From Ahaetulla prasina (lineage: Eukaryota; Chordata; Lepidosauria; Squamata; Colubridae): 64,000 bases of DNA. Below the pieces are notes generated by a model. The model saw only the letters and a list, made by a program, of their open reading frames with translations. It did no database searches and had not been told where the DNA came from. Position numbers and translations under genes: made by a program. The stretch lies in the NCBI RefSeq assembly GCF_028640845.1, contig NC_080546.1:19995020-20059019 (forward strand), written 5' to 3'. This document shows, piece by piece, positions 9,988-20,650 of the stretch (within the stretch, counting starts at the first letter, position 1; each line of letters begins with the position of its first letter).

Positions 9988-10555
9988 CAGGTAGTCGTCA
10001 ATTTACGACCACAATTGAACCCAAAATTTCTGTTGTTAAGTGAGACATTTGGTAAGTGAGTTTTGACCCATTTTACGACCTTTCTTGCCAGAGCTGTTAA
10101 GTGAATGACTGCAGTTGTTAAGTTAGTCACAGGGTTGTTAAGTGAATCTGGCTTCCCCATTGATTTTGCTTGTCAGAAGGTCACAAAAAGTGATCACATG
10201 ACCCCAGGACACTGCACCTGTCATAAATATGGTGCAGTTGCCAAGGGTCTGAATTTTGATCACGTGATCATAGGGATGTTGCAATGGTTGCAAGCAGCGG
10301 TGAAATGCATTTACCTTCGCTACCGGTTCAGGAATGTGAGCACACACCTCTTCTGCTCATGCACAGAAGGTAAAAAATGGGGCGTAATGATGTCCCAGTG
10401 GGTGGGTAGAGCCTCCCGCTGCCAGCACTATCGGTTCGCATGAGCCGGATAGATCCGGTTGGATTTCACTGCTGGTTGCAAGTGTGAAAAATGGTCATAA
10501 GTCCCCATTTTTCTGTGCCATTATAACTTCGAACAGTTATTAAATGAATTACCTG
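9988..10555. mobile_element. TA-type MITE carrying a hAT insertion
   Basis: Left end CAGGTAGTCGTCAATTTACG, right end 'gaattacctg' followed by TA (10556). The element's own sequence is 9988-10294 and 10475-10555; the gap is the hAT element at 10295. The left flank no longer shows TA. Confidence 0.8.
10295..10474. mobile_element. hAT-like MITE with perfect 8-bp duplication, inside a MITE
   Basis: Starts CAGCGGTGAAATGCAT, ends 'ggatttcactgctg'. Exact duplications gttgcaag at 10287-10294 and 10475-10482. The interior has 'cgctaccggttca' and 'agatccggtt'. Removing it restores a continuous MITE sequence. Confidence 0.92.
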
Positions 10556-10723
10556 TACTTTTAGCATTGTCTGTATACCTGAAGTAACTATGTAAATATA
10601 CATGGTTGTATTGAATGAAATGTATGGTTGTATTCAGCCACTGGCTATGATTACCTTTTGTATTTGCCTTGGCTTTTATTTTTGGTTTTCATTAGAGCTG
10701 CATGTTTAGTGAATTTATTTAGA

Positions 10724-11121
10724 CAGGTAGCCCTCAACATAGGACCACAATTGAACCCAACATTTCTGTTGCTATGTGAAATATGTATTAAGTGAGTTTT
10801 GCCCCACTTCAGGACTTTTCTTGCCACAATTGTTAAGCGAATCACTGCACTTGGTAAATTAGTAACACGTTTGTTAAGTGAAACTGGTTTCCCCATTGAC
10901 ATGACTTGTCAGAAGGTCACAAAAGGGGATCATGTGACCCCCAGATACGGCGACAGTCAGAAATTAGAGTCAGTTGCCAAGCAGCTGAATTTTGATCACG
11001 TGACCCTGGGGAATGCTGCAGTGGTCATAAGTGTGGCAAAACAGTCGTAAGTCACCTTTTTCAGTGACATTGTAACTTTGAACGGTCACTAAATGAACTG
11101 TTGTAAGTCAGGAACTACTTG
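10724..11121. mobile_element. TA-type MITE, uninterrupted
   Basis: Starts CAGGTAGCCCTCAACATAGG, ends 'caggaactacttg' before TA (11122). Diagnostic phrases 'gttaagtgaaactgg', 'ttccccattgacatgactt' and 'gatcacgtgacc' are all present. The 83-codon frames on both strands are shadows of this element. Confidence 0.85.
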
Positions 11122-11126
11122 TATTT

Positions 11127-11217
11127 TTATTGGGTTTCATTGCTCTTGTTTTTAACTGTTGTGAGCCAAAGTTAAAATGGATGACTGAACCAATTGGATA
11201 AATGAATAAATAGATAT
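11127..11217 (+). mobile_element. Possible LINE 3' end
   Basis: 'tttttaactgttgtgagcc' followed by 'ataaatgaataaatag' resembles the 3' ends of L2-like LINEs. Similar ends are at 57838 and 62838. Too short and decayed for a firm call. Confidence 0.4.
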
Positions 11218-11381
11218 ATTTCTGCATTCAAGCTCTCGCTTTTGGATATAGACTTTATAATTGCAACAAGATGCATTACTGAGCATGAAGGTGCCTTTAA
11301 AAACCACTACTGCTAGTTCAAAGTGCAGCAGCCTGGGGTTTAGTTGGCATTTACTGATGGGAGCATGTTACACATTACAAG

Positions 11382-11996
11382 AGATGTGGTAGATGTTGCA
11401 CTGGTTAGAATCAGGGGTGAAATGCTCCCGGCTCGGACCGGATCGGCTGATCTGGTAAGTAATGGTGGCGGGTGGTTCAGGGAACTGGTAGCAAAAATCC
11501 CTGCCCGCCCCCCGCCCATGCCCACCCGCTTGCCTACTTGACGCTTCTTTTAGAAAATGCTTTTAAAAGGTTAAAAAAAAAGGCTCCGACGATCACAGCT
11601 GAGCTACACAATCAGGATATTTGCCTGAATAGGTTGTAAAAAATGCTTTTAAAAGTAAAAAAAAAGATTGTGCACCACAGCTGATCACTACCTCCCACCG
11701 CACTGTTCTACTTACCCCATGCCTCTTTTGGTGTGCAGTGCATGCGCGCGCACACCTCACATTTGGTAGTAAACCGGTTCAGATTTCACCACTGGTTAGA
11801 ATACAGCATTGCTTGCTAACTCTACCCACTGCCAAGAGTTCGATCTTGACAAGATCAAGGTCGACTCAGCCTTCCATCCTTCCAAGATCAGGATCCAGAT
11901 TCTTGGGGGCAATATGCTGACTCTGTAATCCATTTAGAGAGGGATGTAAAGCACTGTGAAGTGGTATATAAGTCTAAGTGTTACTGCTATTGCTAC
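11382..11996 (+). mobile_element. MIR-like tRNA-derived SINE split by a hAT insertion
   Basis: The tRNA-like head 'gttgcactggttagaat' (11395-11411) is separated from the body (11803-11996) by the hAT element at 11412. The body has 'cagccttccatccttcc', 'ggggcaatatgctgactctg' and the 3' end 'ggtatataagtctaagtg'. Other copies: 18088, 27977, 40514, 44997. Confidence 0.8.
11412..11794. mobile_element. hAT-like element with perfect 8-bp duplication, inside a SINE
   Basis: Starts CAGGGGTGAAATGCTC and ends 'cagatttcaccactg'. Exact duplications gttagaat at 11404-11411 and 11795-11802, which lie in the A-box region of the SINE. The interior contains paired 'aaaatgcttttaaaag' motifs and the 'gtgtgcagtgcatgcgcg' segment, as in the copy at 34404. 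Confidence 0.93.
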
Positions 11997-12171
11997 ACCA
12001 GTGTTGTTCCTTGATAGTAAGCATCTGGAAACAATTTATGTGGGTATGGAAGTAGAGTCACAGACTAGGAAATGGTCAGATAAGAGGCAGCTGAACCTGC
12101 AGAAGCAATAGGGGCATGACAAACATCCTAGAAGGGACCGTCCCTAGTTTCTTAGATTGTAAAGCGGGAGG
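11997..12171. other. No recognised feature
   Basis: Short complex spacer between a SINE and a hAT element. Confidence 0.5.
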
Positions 12172-12179
12172 GATAATTG

Positions 12180-12604
12180 CAGCGGTGAGCTGCTGGGGGT
12201 TTGCAGGGGTTCGGGAGAACCTCTAGCTAAGATTCTATGCAGTTCGGAGAACCCCCAAATCCCACTCCTGACTGGCCCTGCCCACCCCACCCTGCCCCTC
12301 CCAAGAGTCCCCACATGGCCCGTTTTGGATGCAGGTAAGTGCAGGGCGCACACAGAGGCTCAGGGAGGGTGAAAAACAGGCCTACCGAAAGTTCGGGAAG
12401 GCCAGAAATGGGCCCGTTTCCGGCCTCTAGACAACTGTTTTCACCCTCCCAGAGGCTCGAGGAAAGCCTCTGGAGCCTGGGGAGGGCAAAAATGCCCCCC
12501 CTCGCTGTGGTGCAGGAGTCCAACTAGGCCACGCCTACCATTGCCACACCCACCCAGTAACCGGGCAGAGAACCCCTTGCTAAATTTTTTGAAGCCCACC
12601 CCTG
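12180..12604. mobile_element. hAT-like element, GC-rich
   Basis: Starts CAGCGGTGAGCTGCTGGGG, ends 'gaagcccacccctg'. Flanks gataattg (12172-12179) and gatagttg (12605-12612) agree at 7 of 8. The interior is GC-rich with inverted segments around 'cctctgg' and 'ctcccagaggctc'. Frames on both strands are shadows. Confidence 0.8.
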
Positions 12605-12772
12605 GATAGTTGTATTTTCAAACAAACTAAGTTTCTATTAACTGTTGTAACCTTACAATAAAGATGGTGCTAATACAGCTGGTGTTCTTCTTGTCTGAAT
12701 TACCTCACAAAGTTCATACATGACTTTCACCAAGTTACCTTTAGAACCACACTTTCTTAGTAGAATTCAGTC

Positions 12773-12945
12773 TGGCTGGGCGAGGCACCCGGCCCTGCCC
12801 CACATTTAGGAGGAAATAGTAGGGCCAATCTTGAAGGTGCTTCTTCCCAATGGCAGAATTGATCCTTTGGAATGGCCTCCCAGCAGACATCAGGTCAACC
12901 TTACTATAATAGCCTTCTCAGGGTTGTGGAAGCCAGACCTTTATC
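12773..12945 (+). pseudogene. L2-like LINE coding scrap
   Basis: In the plus strand, 'tttggaatggcctcccagcagacat' style sequence at about 12856-12885 reads as the 'WNGLPADIR' motif found near the C-terminus of L2-type LINE polyproteins. A short flanking region is related, with frameshifts. It ends in a TG run at 12951-12968. Confidence 0.5.
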
Positions 12946-12950
12946 AGAGG

Positions 12951-12968
12951 GTGTGTGTGTGTGTGTGT
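12951..12968 (+). repeat. (TG)n microsatellite
   Basis: Nine TG units at the end of the L2-like scrap. Confidence 0.9.
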
Positions 12969-13189
12969 TTCCTATTATTTTTCCATTTTATGTTTGTTTT
13001 AATTTCACTGTGGTTTGTGGATGGGTACAAATTTAATCAATTCATTAATTTCTAGTGCAGATTCAGCAGTTTCAGAAAGTATTGTCCAATTTTCATCCAG
13101 CTTTTTATTTATCAATTAATGTAGAATATCAACATTAATTTTGTGGACGTCTTTCTTATTGTCTCATCTAGGGTAAACTTCAACTCCTA

Positions 13190-13335
13190 TTCCTACTACT
13201 CCTCTCCTCCTCCTTCCCTTCTTCTCCTTCTCCTCTGCCTCCTCCTCCTCCTCCTCCTCCTTCCCTTCTTCTCCTTTACCTCCTCCTCCTCCTTTTCTCT
13301 TTCTCCTCTTTCTCCTCCTCCTCCTCCTCTTTCCT
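13190..13335 (+). repeat. Pyrimidine tract, (CTC/TTC)n
   Basis: About 145 bp of CTC, CTT and TCC units, almost purely pyrimidine on the plus strand. Repeated 'cttctcctt' blocks make it partly mirror-symmetric. The Ser/Leu/Pro-rich and Arg/Lys/Glu-rich frames over it are artefacts. Confidence 0.93.
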
Positions 13336-14261
13336 GATCTTACATACTGATGGAGGTTCATACAAGACTGGCTTTCTGTTTTCTGCCATCAGAATATGAA
13401 CAACATATATTAAAATTTTAGACATGTTAATATAGGAGAGTAATCTTAGAAACTCTTAAGTTACGCCTCATTAGAGGTCCTGTCTTTTATTTTTCCATAG
13501 TTTAGAAATAGCTTTTTCCAGTCTTTGAATTCTGGAATGTAGCTTAATAACCATATGAGACACTTTAGATAAATTATGTTACTTTTTATTTATCTTTCTT
13601 CCTGGAACCTAGTTTCTTACCTTCTTCCTCCCTCATCCCTGCAAACAGCCTCAGTGAGACAATCAAAGTAATGAGTTGGAATGATAGAATAGTTTAAGAA
13701 GTGTGCTGCAAGGTATTCCCAATATCACTTTATTTTGGTTCTCCACTCCTCCCCAGTTTAAATTGAGAATTAATATCTAAACAAACCAGTAAAATATACA
13801 AATGGCAATGTTGGCAGAAATAGAAGAAGGGGAAGAAAATGTATAAGATGGATGGAATTAAGAATTGACTTAGTACAATGCACGATTCCTTTGTCTCTAA
13901 AGATTTTTGATGTATAAAATTAGCACAAAATGTGAATTACCTGAAGTCAGACCATAGTTTTTCAGGTGCTTTCTGTCACCGGGACATAATAGATACTAGA
14001 CAACTTGTGACCTGTTGGGTCATTCTTTAAGAGAAAGGTACCATAATCTGATATCACCAAAATTAAAGTTAAACTTTAGCTGACCATATTTTTTTACTTC
14101 CATGCTGGATAGTCCCATGATCATTTAAAAACTATTTATATATATTATTTATATAATATAAATAGAGAAATTATTGTACTGGCAAATTAACTGCAACAAG
14201 AAGTCATTATTTATTACCTAAATAGAGAAAGAGAATGACCACGGGTGGGGCAAAAAAGCAG
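13336..14261. other. No recognised feature
   Basis: About 900 bp of complex AT-rich DNA with no repeat or open frame that I can identify. Confidence 0.5.
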
Positions 14262-14705
14262 TGGGAGTGAGAGTGACTTCTGACTTCCTGCTGGCTTCCC
14301 CATTGACTTTGCTTATGGGAAGCTGACAGGAAGGATCAGATATGGTGGTGGTCTGCTGCCGGTACAGATCGGTTTGGGCGAACTGGTAGTTCCAACGATC
14401 AGCTGGCCCCACCCACCCACCATCACCTTATCCTGTCCTATATTTCCTTCTTTCTGGCTCAGCTGATTTGTGCAGAACAGCTGATTTCCGCACTTCTGCT
14501 GTTCTACTTACTGGGGTTGCCTTAGAAGGTAAGCAGCTGAGCTTCAAATTGCTGTATTTTGAACGCTGTGCGTAAGCGCGTTAGGCGCGTTAGGTACAAA
14601 GTGTACGCTCACAGAACTGGTTGTTAAACTGGCTGCAGCCCACCACTGATCAGATATCATGAGTATTTGACCTTGGGGGTTCTGCAATGGCCATTATTCT
14701 GTGAA
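14262..14705. mobile_element. Partial TA-type MITE carrying a hAT insertion
   Basis: Left piece 14262-14342 ('ctggcttccccattgacttt') and right piece 14649-14705 ('cttgggggttctgcaatggcc') match the MITE interior. The outer ends are missing or decayed. The middle is the hAT at 14343. Confidence 0.55.
14343..14648. mobile_element. hAT-like element with perfect 8-bp duplication
   Basis: Starts 'tggtggtggtctgctgccgg', a mutated CAGTGGTGGGCTGC end, and finishes 'gctgcagcccaccactg'. Exact atcagata duplications at 14335-14342 and 14649-14656. Inserted in an older MITE. Confidence 0.88.
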
Positions 14706-16245
14706 TAAAGCAGCTCTAAACATTATGAAAATTTCAATTCCACCGATATAATAGGTCCTGGATTTTTTGAAATCATACATTCTTTCAGTTAGTGAATTTT
14801 AGGTACCTTGATTTGAATTGAATTGTTGCAGTTTAATGTACTGTATCTGAGGGTGCAAACAGGCAAAGAGACAAGCATGACGAGTGTTTTAGTACTGTAT
14901 AGAGAGATGTTGGCCTCATTAGATATTCTTAGTGACTTTTAAAGTGCCACCTCAAGTCATGAAGATTACAGATTGTCAAAATGAAATGCACTAATATACT
15001 ATTTTAAATTTCAGAATCAATCTGGGAACTTGCACGACCTTTACATGATGAAATGCATGCTTTCTAGAAATTCATGGGCAAGCAATTATGCGGGTTAAAC
15101 TCGGAGATCAATGAAAGAAACAAATATCCATCTTCTGCAGGCATACAGCTGGCAACTGACATTATCCTGACCCTCTTTTGCATACAGATGATGGGGCTGT
15201 GAACTCTGCCAACTCAAAGCAGTCCTTTTTTGGTAAAATTCCTTGCAGATCATGCAGTTGACTGGCAATAAAGGAGAAACGGAGATGTGAGGAGGATGTG
15301 TGCAAATGTCCTCTTGAAACTGTAGACATTGTTTTGCAAGCAGAGAGAAAAAATGAGACAAATAGTCACTGTACCTGAGGTACTTTTTTTTTCCATGAAA
15401 AGAGATCATGGCTTTTACAAGCATTAAATTACATTTGCTGGTGTAGTTGCTCCTTCAGTGGAAATAAATCCTACCAAATTCAAATAGATAGCTGTAAGAG
15501 TTTCTCCACTAGGGAGACTTGGAAGTCGAGAGTGCTAAAACAAGCTCAATTCTGATTAGTTGAGAGTTTCTGTTAAAACATCCGAGCTGTAGATGTACAA
15601 AATAATTTTCAGACTTAGGCAAAACATTTATTTTGGCCGGGTGAGGGAATGAGACTCATGAAGGCGCAAATACAAGGGAATAGGAAATCTCATAGGAAGA
15701 AAAATGAATACACTTTTTCTCCCCCCGCCCCCCGCAAGCTAAATGGAAATGGGATGAACTCAACCAAGAAATGGAGAGAAATCAAAATTGACAGAGAAAG
15801 AGGATCGGTCAATAAAATACTCCTGTGACATTTTCTTGTTAAATATTAAGCCTCTGGGTTAGAGATGGGGAATTGAAGCCCTCCAAACGTTGCTTATGAA
15901 CGGCAGATAGTTTTAGTTCAGCAAAAACTGGAGATCCACATGTTGTCTACCATACAAGTTAAGTGCCCTCGTGGTCCCATAACATCATCACCAATGAGGC
16001 AAATGACACATTTGTGTAGTTTTGCAATCATAACACAAATATGTAATTCACGTCACTTGCCCAATGACACTATGATGCAGGTAATATTTTAATATCAACT
16101 GGTCATCCTCTAAGACACAAAAGCAGTCCTCATTTCTATTGTGTTGCATTTGTACTCCACTCATGGTCTATAGGTCTGATCACTTTAGTGCCATGCTTCT
16201 TTCTGCAGTAAATATTTTGTCCAGAGATGTGTCATCTAAATGGCA
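14706..16245. other. Mostly unrecognised, includes an unexplained 109-codon frame
   Basis: 1.5 kb of complex sequence. On the minus strand 15095-15424 is open for 109 codons, with several Cys and His but no known domain and no convincing splice or start context, so I do not call it a gene. A C-rich run lies at 15721-15734. Confidence 0.45.
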
Positions 16246-16690
16246 GTCTATGGAGATTCTCAGTCATCCAGGTCATGGTTGTCCCAAAGGTGCTTTTTTC
16301 AAGAGGCAACTGGATTTTCTGTCAGAATTTTTTGCGAAAATCAAATCCAGAAGCACACACAGATAACTGATTCATTAACTTCTTTATTTTCATAATAACA
16401 CATAAATTATATTTAGAATACCAACAGTTGATTCCTCAGCTCAGATCAGCAGACATGTTCACACACAGAGTACAGCAAAGAGACTAGTTTCACTTTAGCT
16501 ATGCACAGACTCAGAGGCTCCAGACTAAGACACACCTGGGCTCCAGTCTGTCTCAGCTCCTAATTGGCTGCCTTTCTTACTATGTCCTATTCCAGTTGAT
16601 GAATATACTTGATACTTTCTTGGTTTTTTTTTGAAGACATTTCACTTCTTATCCAAGAAGCTTCATCATCTAAATGGCAGATTGTTTCTT
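16246..16690 (-). mobile_element. Retroelement fragment with decayed hammerhead-like core, split by an LTR-like insert
   Basis: On the minus strand, 16668-16640 reads TGATGA-AG, a 6-bp stem CTTCTT/AAGAAG around GGAT, then GAAA. That is close to the hammerhead ribozyme layout CUGANGA-stem II-GAAA, but the first C is an A. Such sequences are known from Penelope-like retroelements. The linked part at 16246-16319 ('ccaggtcatggttgtccc', 'caagaggcaactgga') belongs to the same repeat. Family call is inference. Confidence 0.55.
16320..16614 (-). mobile_element. LTR-like insertion (295 bp)
   Basis: Begins TGTCAGAATTTTTTGCG and ends 'atacttgata', flanked by ttttc (16315-16319) and ctttc (16615-16619). 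On the minus strand AATAAAG occurs near 16385, consistent with a polyadenylation signal. It separates two halves of the flanking repeat. The terminal CA is not intact, so the call is moderate. Confidence 0.55.
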
Positions 16691-16946
16691 GTCTTAGTGC
16701 AAGAAAGTATTTAGACAAATAAAAAGAAGTGGTTTCTGATCTTGTTTAAGCAGTTACTGTATAAGTACAATTATAAACTTACCTTCTGCTCTCTTCTTTG
16801 TACACTCTATACTGTTTGATCATGAAAACCATAAATCATAAGTTCATCTTTTGTTTCACAAAAAAAAGAGTCTGTAAGAAATTTCCACTTAGCAATAAAT
16901 ATAATTATTGTGTTCATCGTTTTCACCAACCAGTCTTTTATTATAA
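16691..16946. other. No recognised feature
   Basis: AT-rich spacer. The 122-codon frame starting at 16798 runs mostly through the next hAT element and is not a gene. Confidence 0.5.
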
Positions 16947-16954
16947 AGGTACAG

Positions 16955-17221
16955 CAGTGATGGGTTTCAAATTTTTTTACTACCGGTTCTGTGGGAGTGG
17001 CTTGGTGGGTGTGGCATGGCTTGGTGGGCGTGGCTTGGTGGGCGTGGCAGGGGAAGGATACTGCAAAATCCCCATTTCTTCCCAATCAGCTGGGACTTGG
17101 GAGGTAGAGAATAGATGGGGGTGGGGCCAGTCAGAATTTTTACTACCGGTTCTCCAAACTACTTAAAATTTCCGCTACCGGTTCTCCAGAACTGGTCAGA
17201 ACCTGCTGAAACCCACCTCTG
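16955..17221. mobile_element. hAT-like element, 'accggt' family
   Basis: Starts CAGTGATGGGTTTCAAATT and ends 'tgaaacccacctctg'. Flanks aggtacag (16947-16954) and aggtatag (17222-17229) match at 7 of 8. The interior has three 'ggcttggtgggcgtgg'-type repeats and 'ctaccggttctcca'. Confidence 0.88.
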
Positions 17222-17260
17222 AGGTATAGGTTTCTCTGTCAGTTGTGCACAGCTCTAGGG

Positions 17261-17452
17261 CAGTGGCCCCCAACCTTTTGGGCACCAGGGACTGGTTCCT
17301 TGGACCGGTTCCTTGGAGAGAGGCCTTTCCAAGAACATGTGGTTTCATGTGCTGCCTGCATCCCATGGATGGGGCTTTGCTTGTTTGCATGGCCCAATTT
17401 CTGGCATGCTGCGGATCAGTGCCAATCCAGGGACTGGGGTTGGGGACCGCTG
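17261..17452. mobile_element. hAT-like MITE ('cagtggcccccaacctt')
   Basis: Inverted ends CAGTGGCCCCCAACC and GGTTGGGGACCGCTG. Flanks ctctaggg (17253-17260) and ctcaaggg (17453-17460) match at 7 of 8. The interior has 'ggcaccagggactgg', a phrase shared by widespread non-autonomous hAT families. ORFs crossing it are shadows. Confidence 0.85.
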
Positions 17453-17461
17453 CTCAAGGGT

Positions 17462-17690
17462 CCAGTGCTCATCTTTTTTTCTTGGCTGAGGGAGCCAGCA
17501 TTGTCTGAAGACAATGTCCATGGTCATGTGGCCTGCATGATTAGATGCCAAAGGTGCATGGAAAACTGTTACCTTCTTACCAAAGTGGTACCTATTAATC
17601 TACTTGCATTTGCATGCTTTTGAACTGCTAGATGGCCAGAAGCTGGGGCAAATAACGAGAGCTCTCCCCATTGCTGTTCTGTTATATAGG
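17462..17690 (-). mobile_element. Bov-B-tailed tRNA SINE (Sauria type), degraded partial copy
   Basis: Minus orientation. It has 'tgaagacaatgtccatggtc', 'ccaaaggtgcatgg' and 'gttaccttcttacca', matching the full copies at 18452 and 52829. The Bov-B-like tail and much of the tRNA head are gone. Confidence 0.75.
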
Positions 17691-18087
17691 TAGTGTCAAA
17701 CCGTTCCATCCTTGTGCATAAAATAATCTCACTGCAATTATTTTGTAAAAAAACAAAGGTCTGTAACTTTTTTTTACAACTATTTGTCCACCAATCTCCA
17801 AAGAAAAATCTCAGATCTCAGTTGTATATTAATCTTTAAAATCCTCAGAATCATTGAATGTACGGGAATCCAGAATTTTAACACTTTTTCCATGGCCACC
17901 AAACACGATAAAATGACCCTGCTTCTCTCAGTTAAGGCAAACCAAAAGTGAAACTACTATATAAAGGAGTACACTGTAAAACAGTAATTTGCTCCAGCAT
18001 TATGAATAAGGGAGAAGATAGTGGAATAAAGAATAAAGAACTGAAGATATACTAATTTGTGAAGCTAAGACCATCCTGTAATAGGAA
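17691..18087. other. No recognised feature
   Basis: AT-rich complex sequence, about 400 bp, between two SINEs. No gene supported. Confidence 0.5.
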
Positions 18088-18318
18088 TAATAGCAATAGC
18101 ACTTAGATTTATATACTGCTTTACAGCCCTCTCTAAGCAGTTTACAGAGTCAGCATATTGCCCCCAACAATTTGGCTCCTCATTTTCCCGACCTCAGAAG
18201 GATGGAAGGCTGAGTCTACCTTGACCCTGGTGAGATTTGAACTGCCAAATTGTAGGCAGCCAGCAATCCGCAGAAGTAGCCTGCAATACTGCATTCTAAA
18301 CAGTGCGCCACCAAGGTT
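18088..18318 (-). mobile_element. MIR-like tRNA-derived SINE
   Basis: Minus orientation, from the 3' end ('agcaatagcacttaga') to the tRNA-like head ('gcattctaaacagtgcgcc'). The body contains 'ggatggaaggctgagtc' and 'tcagcatattgcccccaac'. Confidence 0.85.
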
Positions 18319-18451
18319 CATATAAGCACAACTTATTTGTTTAAATAGCACTGGAACAACAAATGGCTTTTTAATTTAGAGAAATCAATTTGGGTGAACG
18401 TATGTACAATATGTTTGAATATGTTCCTGTCTCTTTTTGCTGCCTCTGGTA

Positions 18452-18803
18452 GTAAAGGTTTCCCTCGCACATAGGTGCTAGTCGTTGCCGACTCTAGGGG
18501 GCAGTGCTCATCTCTGTTTCAAAGCTGAAGAACCAGCGCTGTCCGAAGACATCTCCGTGGTCATGTGACCGGCATGACTCAATGCCAAAGGCACACAGAA
18601 CACTGTTACCTTCCCACCAAAGGTGGTCCCTATTTTTTCTACTTGCATTTTTATATGCTTTCGAAACTTGCTAGGTTGGCAGATGCTGGGACAAGTAACG
18701 GGAGCTCACCCCATTACAATGTAGCACTAGGAATTCGAACCACTGAGCTGCCGACCTTTCAATTGACAAGCTCAACGTCCTAGCCCCTAAGCCACCGCGT
18801 CCC
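18452..18803 (-). mobile_element. Full-length Sauria-type SINE with 15-bp target duplication
   Basis: Minus orientation. The tRNA-like head ends at 18803 ('gcttaggggctaggacg' on the minus strand), with a B-box-like 'ggttcgaattcct'. The tail contains 'agagtcgg' and 'gggaaacctt', similar to Bov-B LINE 3' ends, which supply retrotransposition enzymes for this SINE class. Perfect 15-bp duplications TTGCTGCCTCTGGTA at 18437-18451 and 18804-18818 mark a clean insertion. Confidence 0.93.
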
Positions 18804-18818
18804 TTGCTGCCTCTGGTA

Positions 18819-20063
18819 CAGTTTGGTAAAAGCAATGTTAAACACAACTGTATATTTTTGTTTTGTTTTGTTTTTTAAAAAATCTACATTGCTATTTTTG
18901 ATACTCTTGAAATATTGAATTACACTGCTTTCATTCTTGTTATTGGAGATAGTGGTCAATAAAGTTGGGAATTGTAGCCCAAATGAGCCAGAGGCTGTCA
19001 GAAAATGAAAAGTAAATGCATTTTGTGGTCTTCCACTTAAGCTTGCAATTTGGAAATAGTGGTTGTGTTCATTTGACAGTTGGTTTATTTATTTATTTTG
19101 TCACACAGTATATATAAGCATAAGCATGAAATAATTATACAATATATAAGCATATATATGAGTATGAGTATGTAATAACTATATTCATTGGATATATTAA
19201 TTAATTGGATTATTTTAAATGAAAGTATAACTATGAATGGGGAGGAAAAAAACAGTCAAGTGAAATTCCCTGCTGCTTCATCATTTCCATTTTGCACATT
19301 TTGTGTGTGCGGCTCACTAAATGAAAGTACCTTGAGATTAAAATATAAATATTTACCCTGCTTTGCCAAATGGGTCTTGAGTTGGCCATTCTGGAAGCTA
19401 CTTTCCAGCTTCCAAATGCAGCTGGGTTGAATTTGCCTTTCATTTAAATACATTCATTTGACCGTTTGCTCCTTTGAATGTCATTTGTGACAATCCTACT
19501 TGCCTTTCTGGAATGCAGATGTAAAAGCAGAATAATTGTTTGCTTTTCAAAGTTTCATTGTATAAGACATAAATCCCATCAGTAATTCACATAGATATAA
19601 ATATTCAAGGACCAAGCTAGTTTTATTCTTTGTCATTCAACTGAATCCAAAGTGAAGGTGTGCTATTCTGAACATCATGTCCCCAAGGCCACATAGTACA
19701 ATAATATAACTCAAGACAGATGGGAATCTAGGCTAGCAATAATAAATAAAAGAATTAGAAGCAGTTAACGGAGGATTGTATAATCTAGTACATGGATCTT
19801 TCTCTCCATAAATTCCTAACCAGTAATATAGATGAAGACATGAAAACATAATACATGACAATTACTCCAGCTATTCCAGAGGCTGACTTTGATTTAACAA
19901 GGTTTTATATGGCACGTCTTTTATATCATAGAATGATCTTTCTGTCTTGTGATCCAGCATGACCACTTTGTTCTGAGATAAATAATACTCTGAATAAATT
20001 CCCTATTTGAATTAAATAATCATAGTGTTGGCAGAAATATCCATCTGGTTCAGTTAAAAGCTG
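18819..20063. other. Mostly unrecognised, with a LINE-like tail at 19079-19190
   Basis: AT-rich DNA. At 19079 'tttatttatttattttgtca' followed by 'acagtatatataagcata' resembles the inverted 3' end of a snake LINE, about 110 bp long. The rest, including the 80-codon frame at 19188-19430, has no recognised identity. Confidence 0.45.
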
Positions 20064-20650
20064 GGAAAAAGGCACCCAAGACAAAATGGAGGCTGGAGGC
20101 CAATTAGAAAGAGGGTCCGTTTATTGATGAAGCAGAACCACCAAAAACATGTGATTCTGGGTAGCTGACCATATAAAGTTGAGAGTCTTTATAGGGGTTT
20201 TTATACCTTCTCTTGGACTTTGAACTTGAGCTTCCTGTTCCTGGGCAAGAACATGTATTCTCTTGGCTGTTGCCAGACTACAGTGGGGCCATGTAGGGTC
20301 ATGTTTGTCTGAGATAAGTTTGGTTGAAGTTTGCTGGGCGATGCAATGTCCTTATGAGATTTTGCCATGTGGTGAGGTCTGCTACTAGATAATCCTATTA
20401 TGTCCTGGAGGGTCATGTCTTAATTCTATCTATGTCCTGGAGGGTCATGTCTTAATTCTATCACCCTGGACTGAAGGTCTTTTGTCTTGTAGCTAGGATG
20501 ACCCAGTCTTTCTTAATGGGCACCAAATATCTGCTGGGGGCAGGGAGCTGGAGCTGAGTTTCTGTCTCCCTTAAGTTTTCAATTCACTTTTAGGGGAAAT
20601 ATAATATTCTGCCTTTTTAAATATTTCTCAAAATAGTTAATTCTTTTACG
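20064..20650 (-). mobile_element. LTR-like element, first of two copies
   Basis: Closely related along its length to 55850-56445. On the minus strand there is a TATAAAA box (near 20200) and, about 75 bp later, AATAAA (near 20120), the order expected for the U3-R-U5 of an LTR. Ends and target duplication could not be fixed. An approximately 32-bp unit ('tatgtcctggagggtcatg...') is tandemly duplicated at about 20399-20462 here but not in the other copy. No internal genes. Confidence 0.7.

Noticed and set aside
13143..13361. Poly-Leu/Ser and Arg/Lys/Glu frames
   Set aside because: Translations of the CTC-rich tract.
15095..15424. 109-codon minus-strand frame with Cys/His as a zinc-finger candidate
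   Set aside because: Cys and His spacing does not fit a known finger and there is no start or splice context that supports it.
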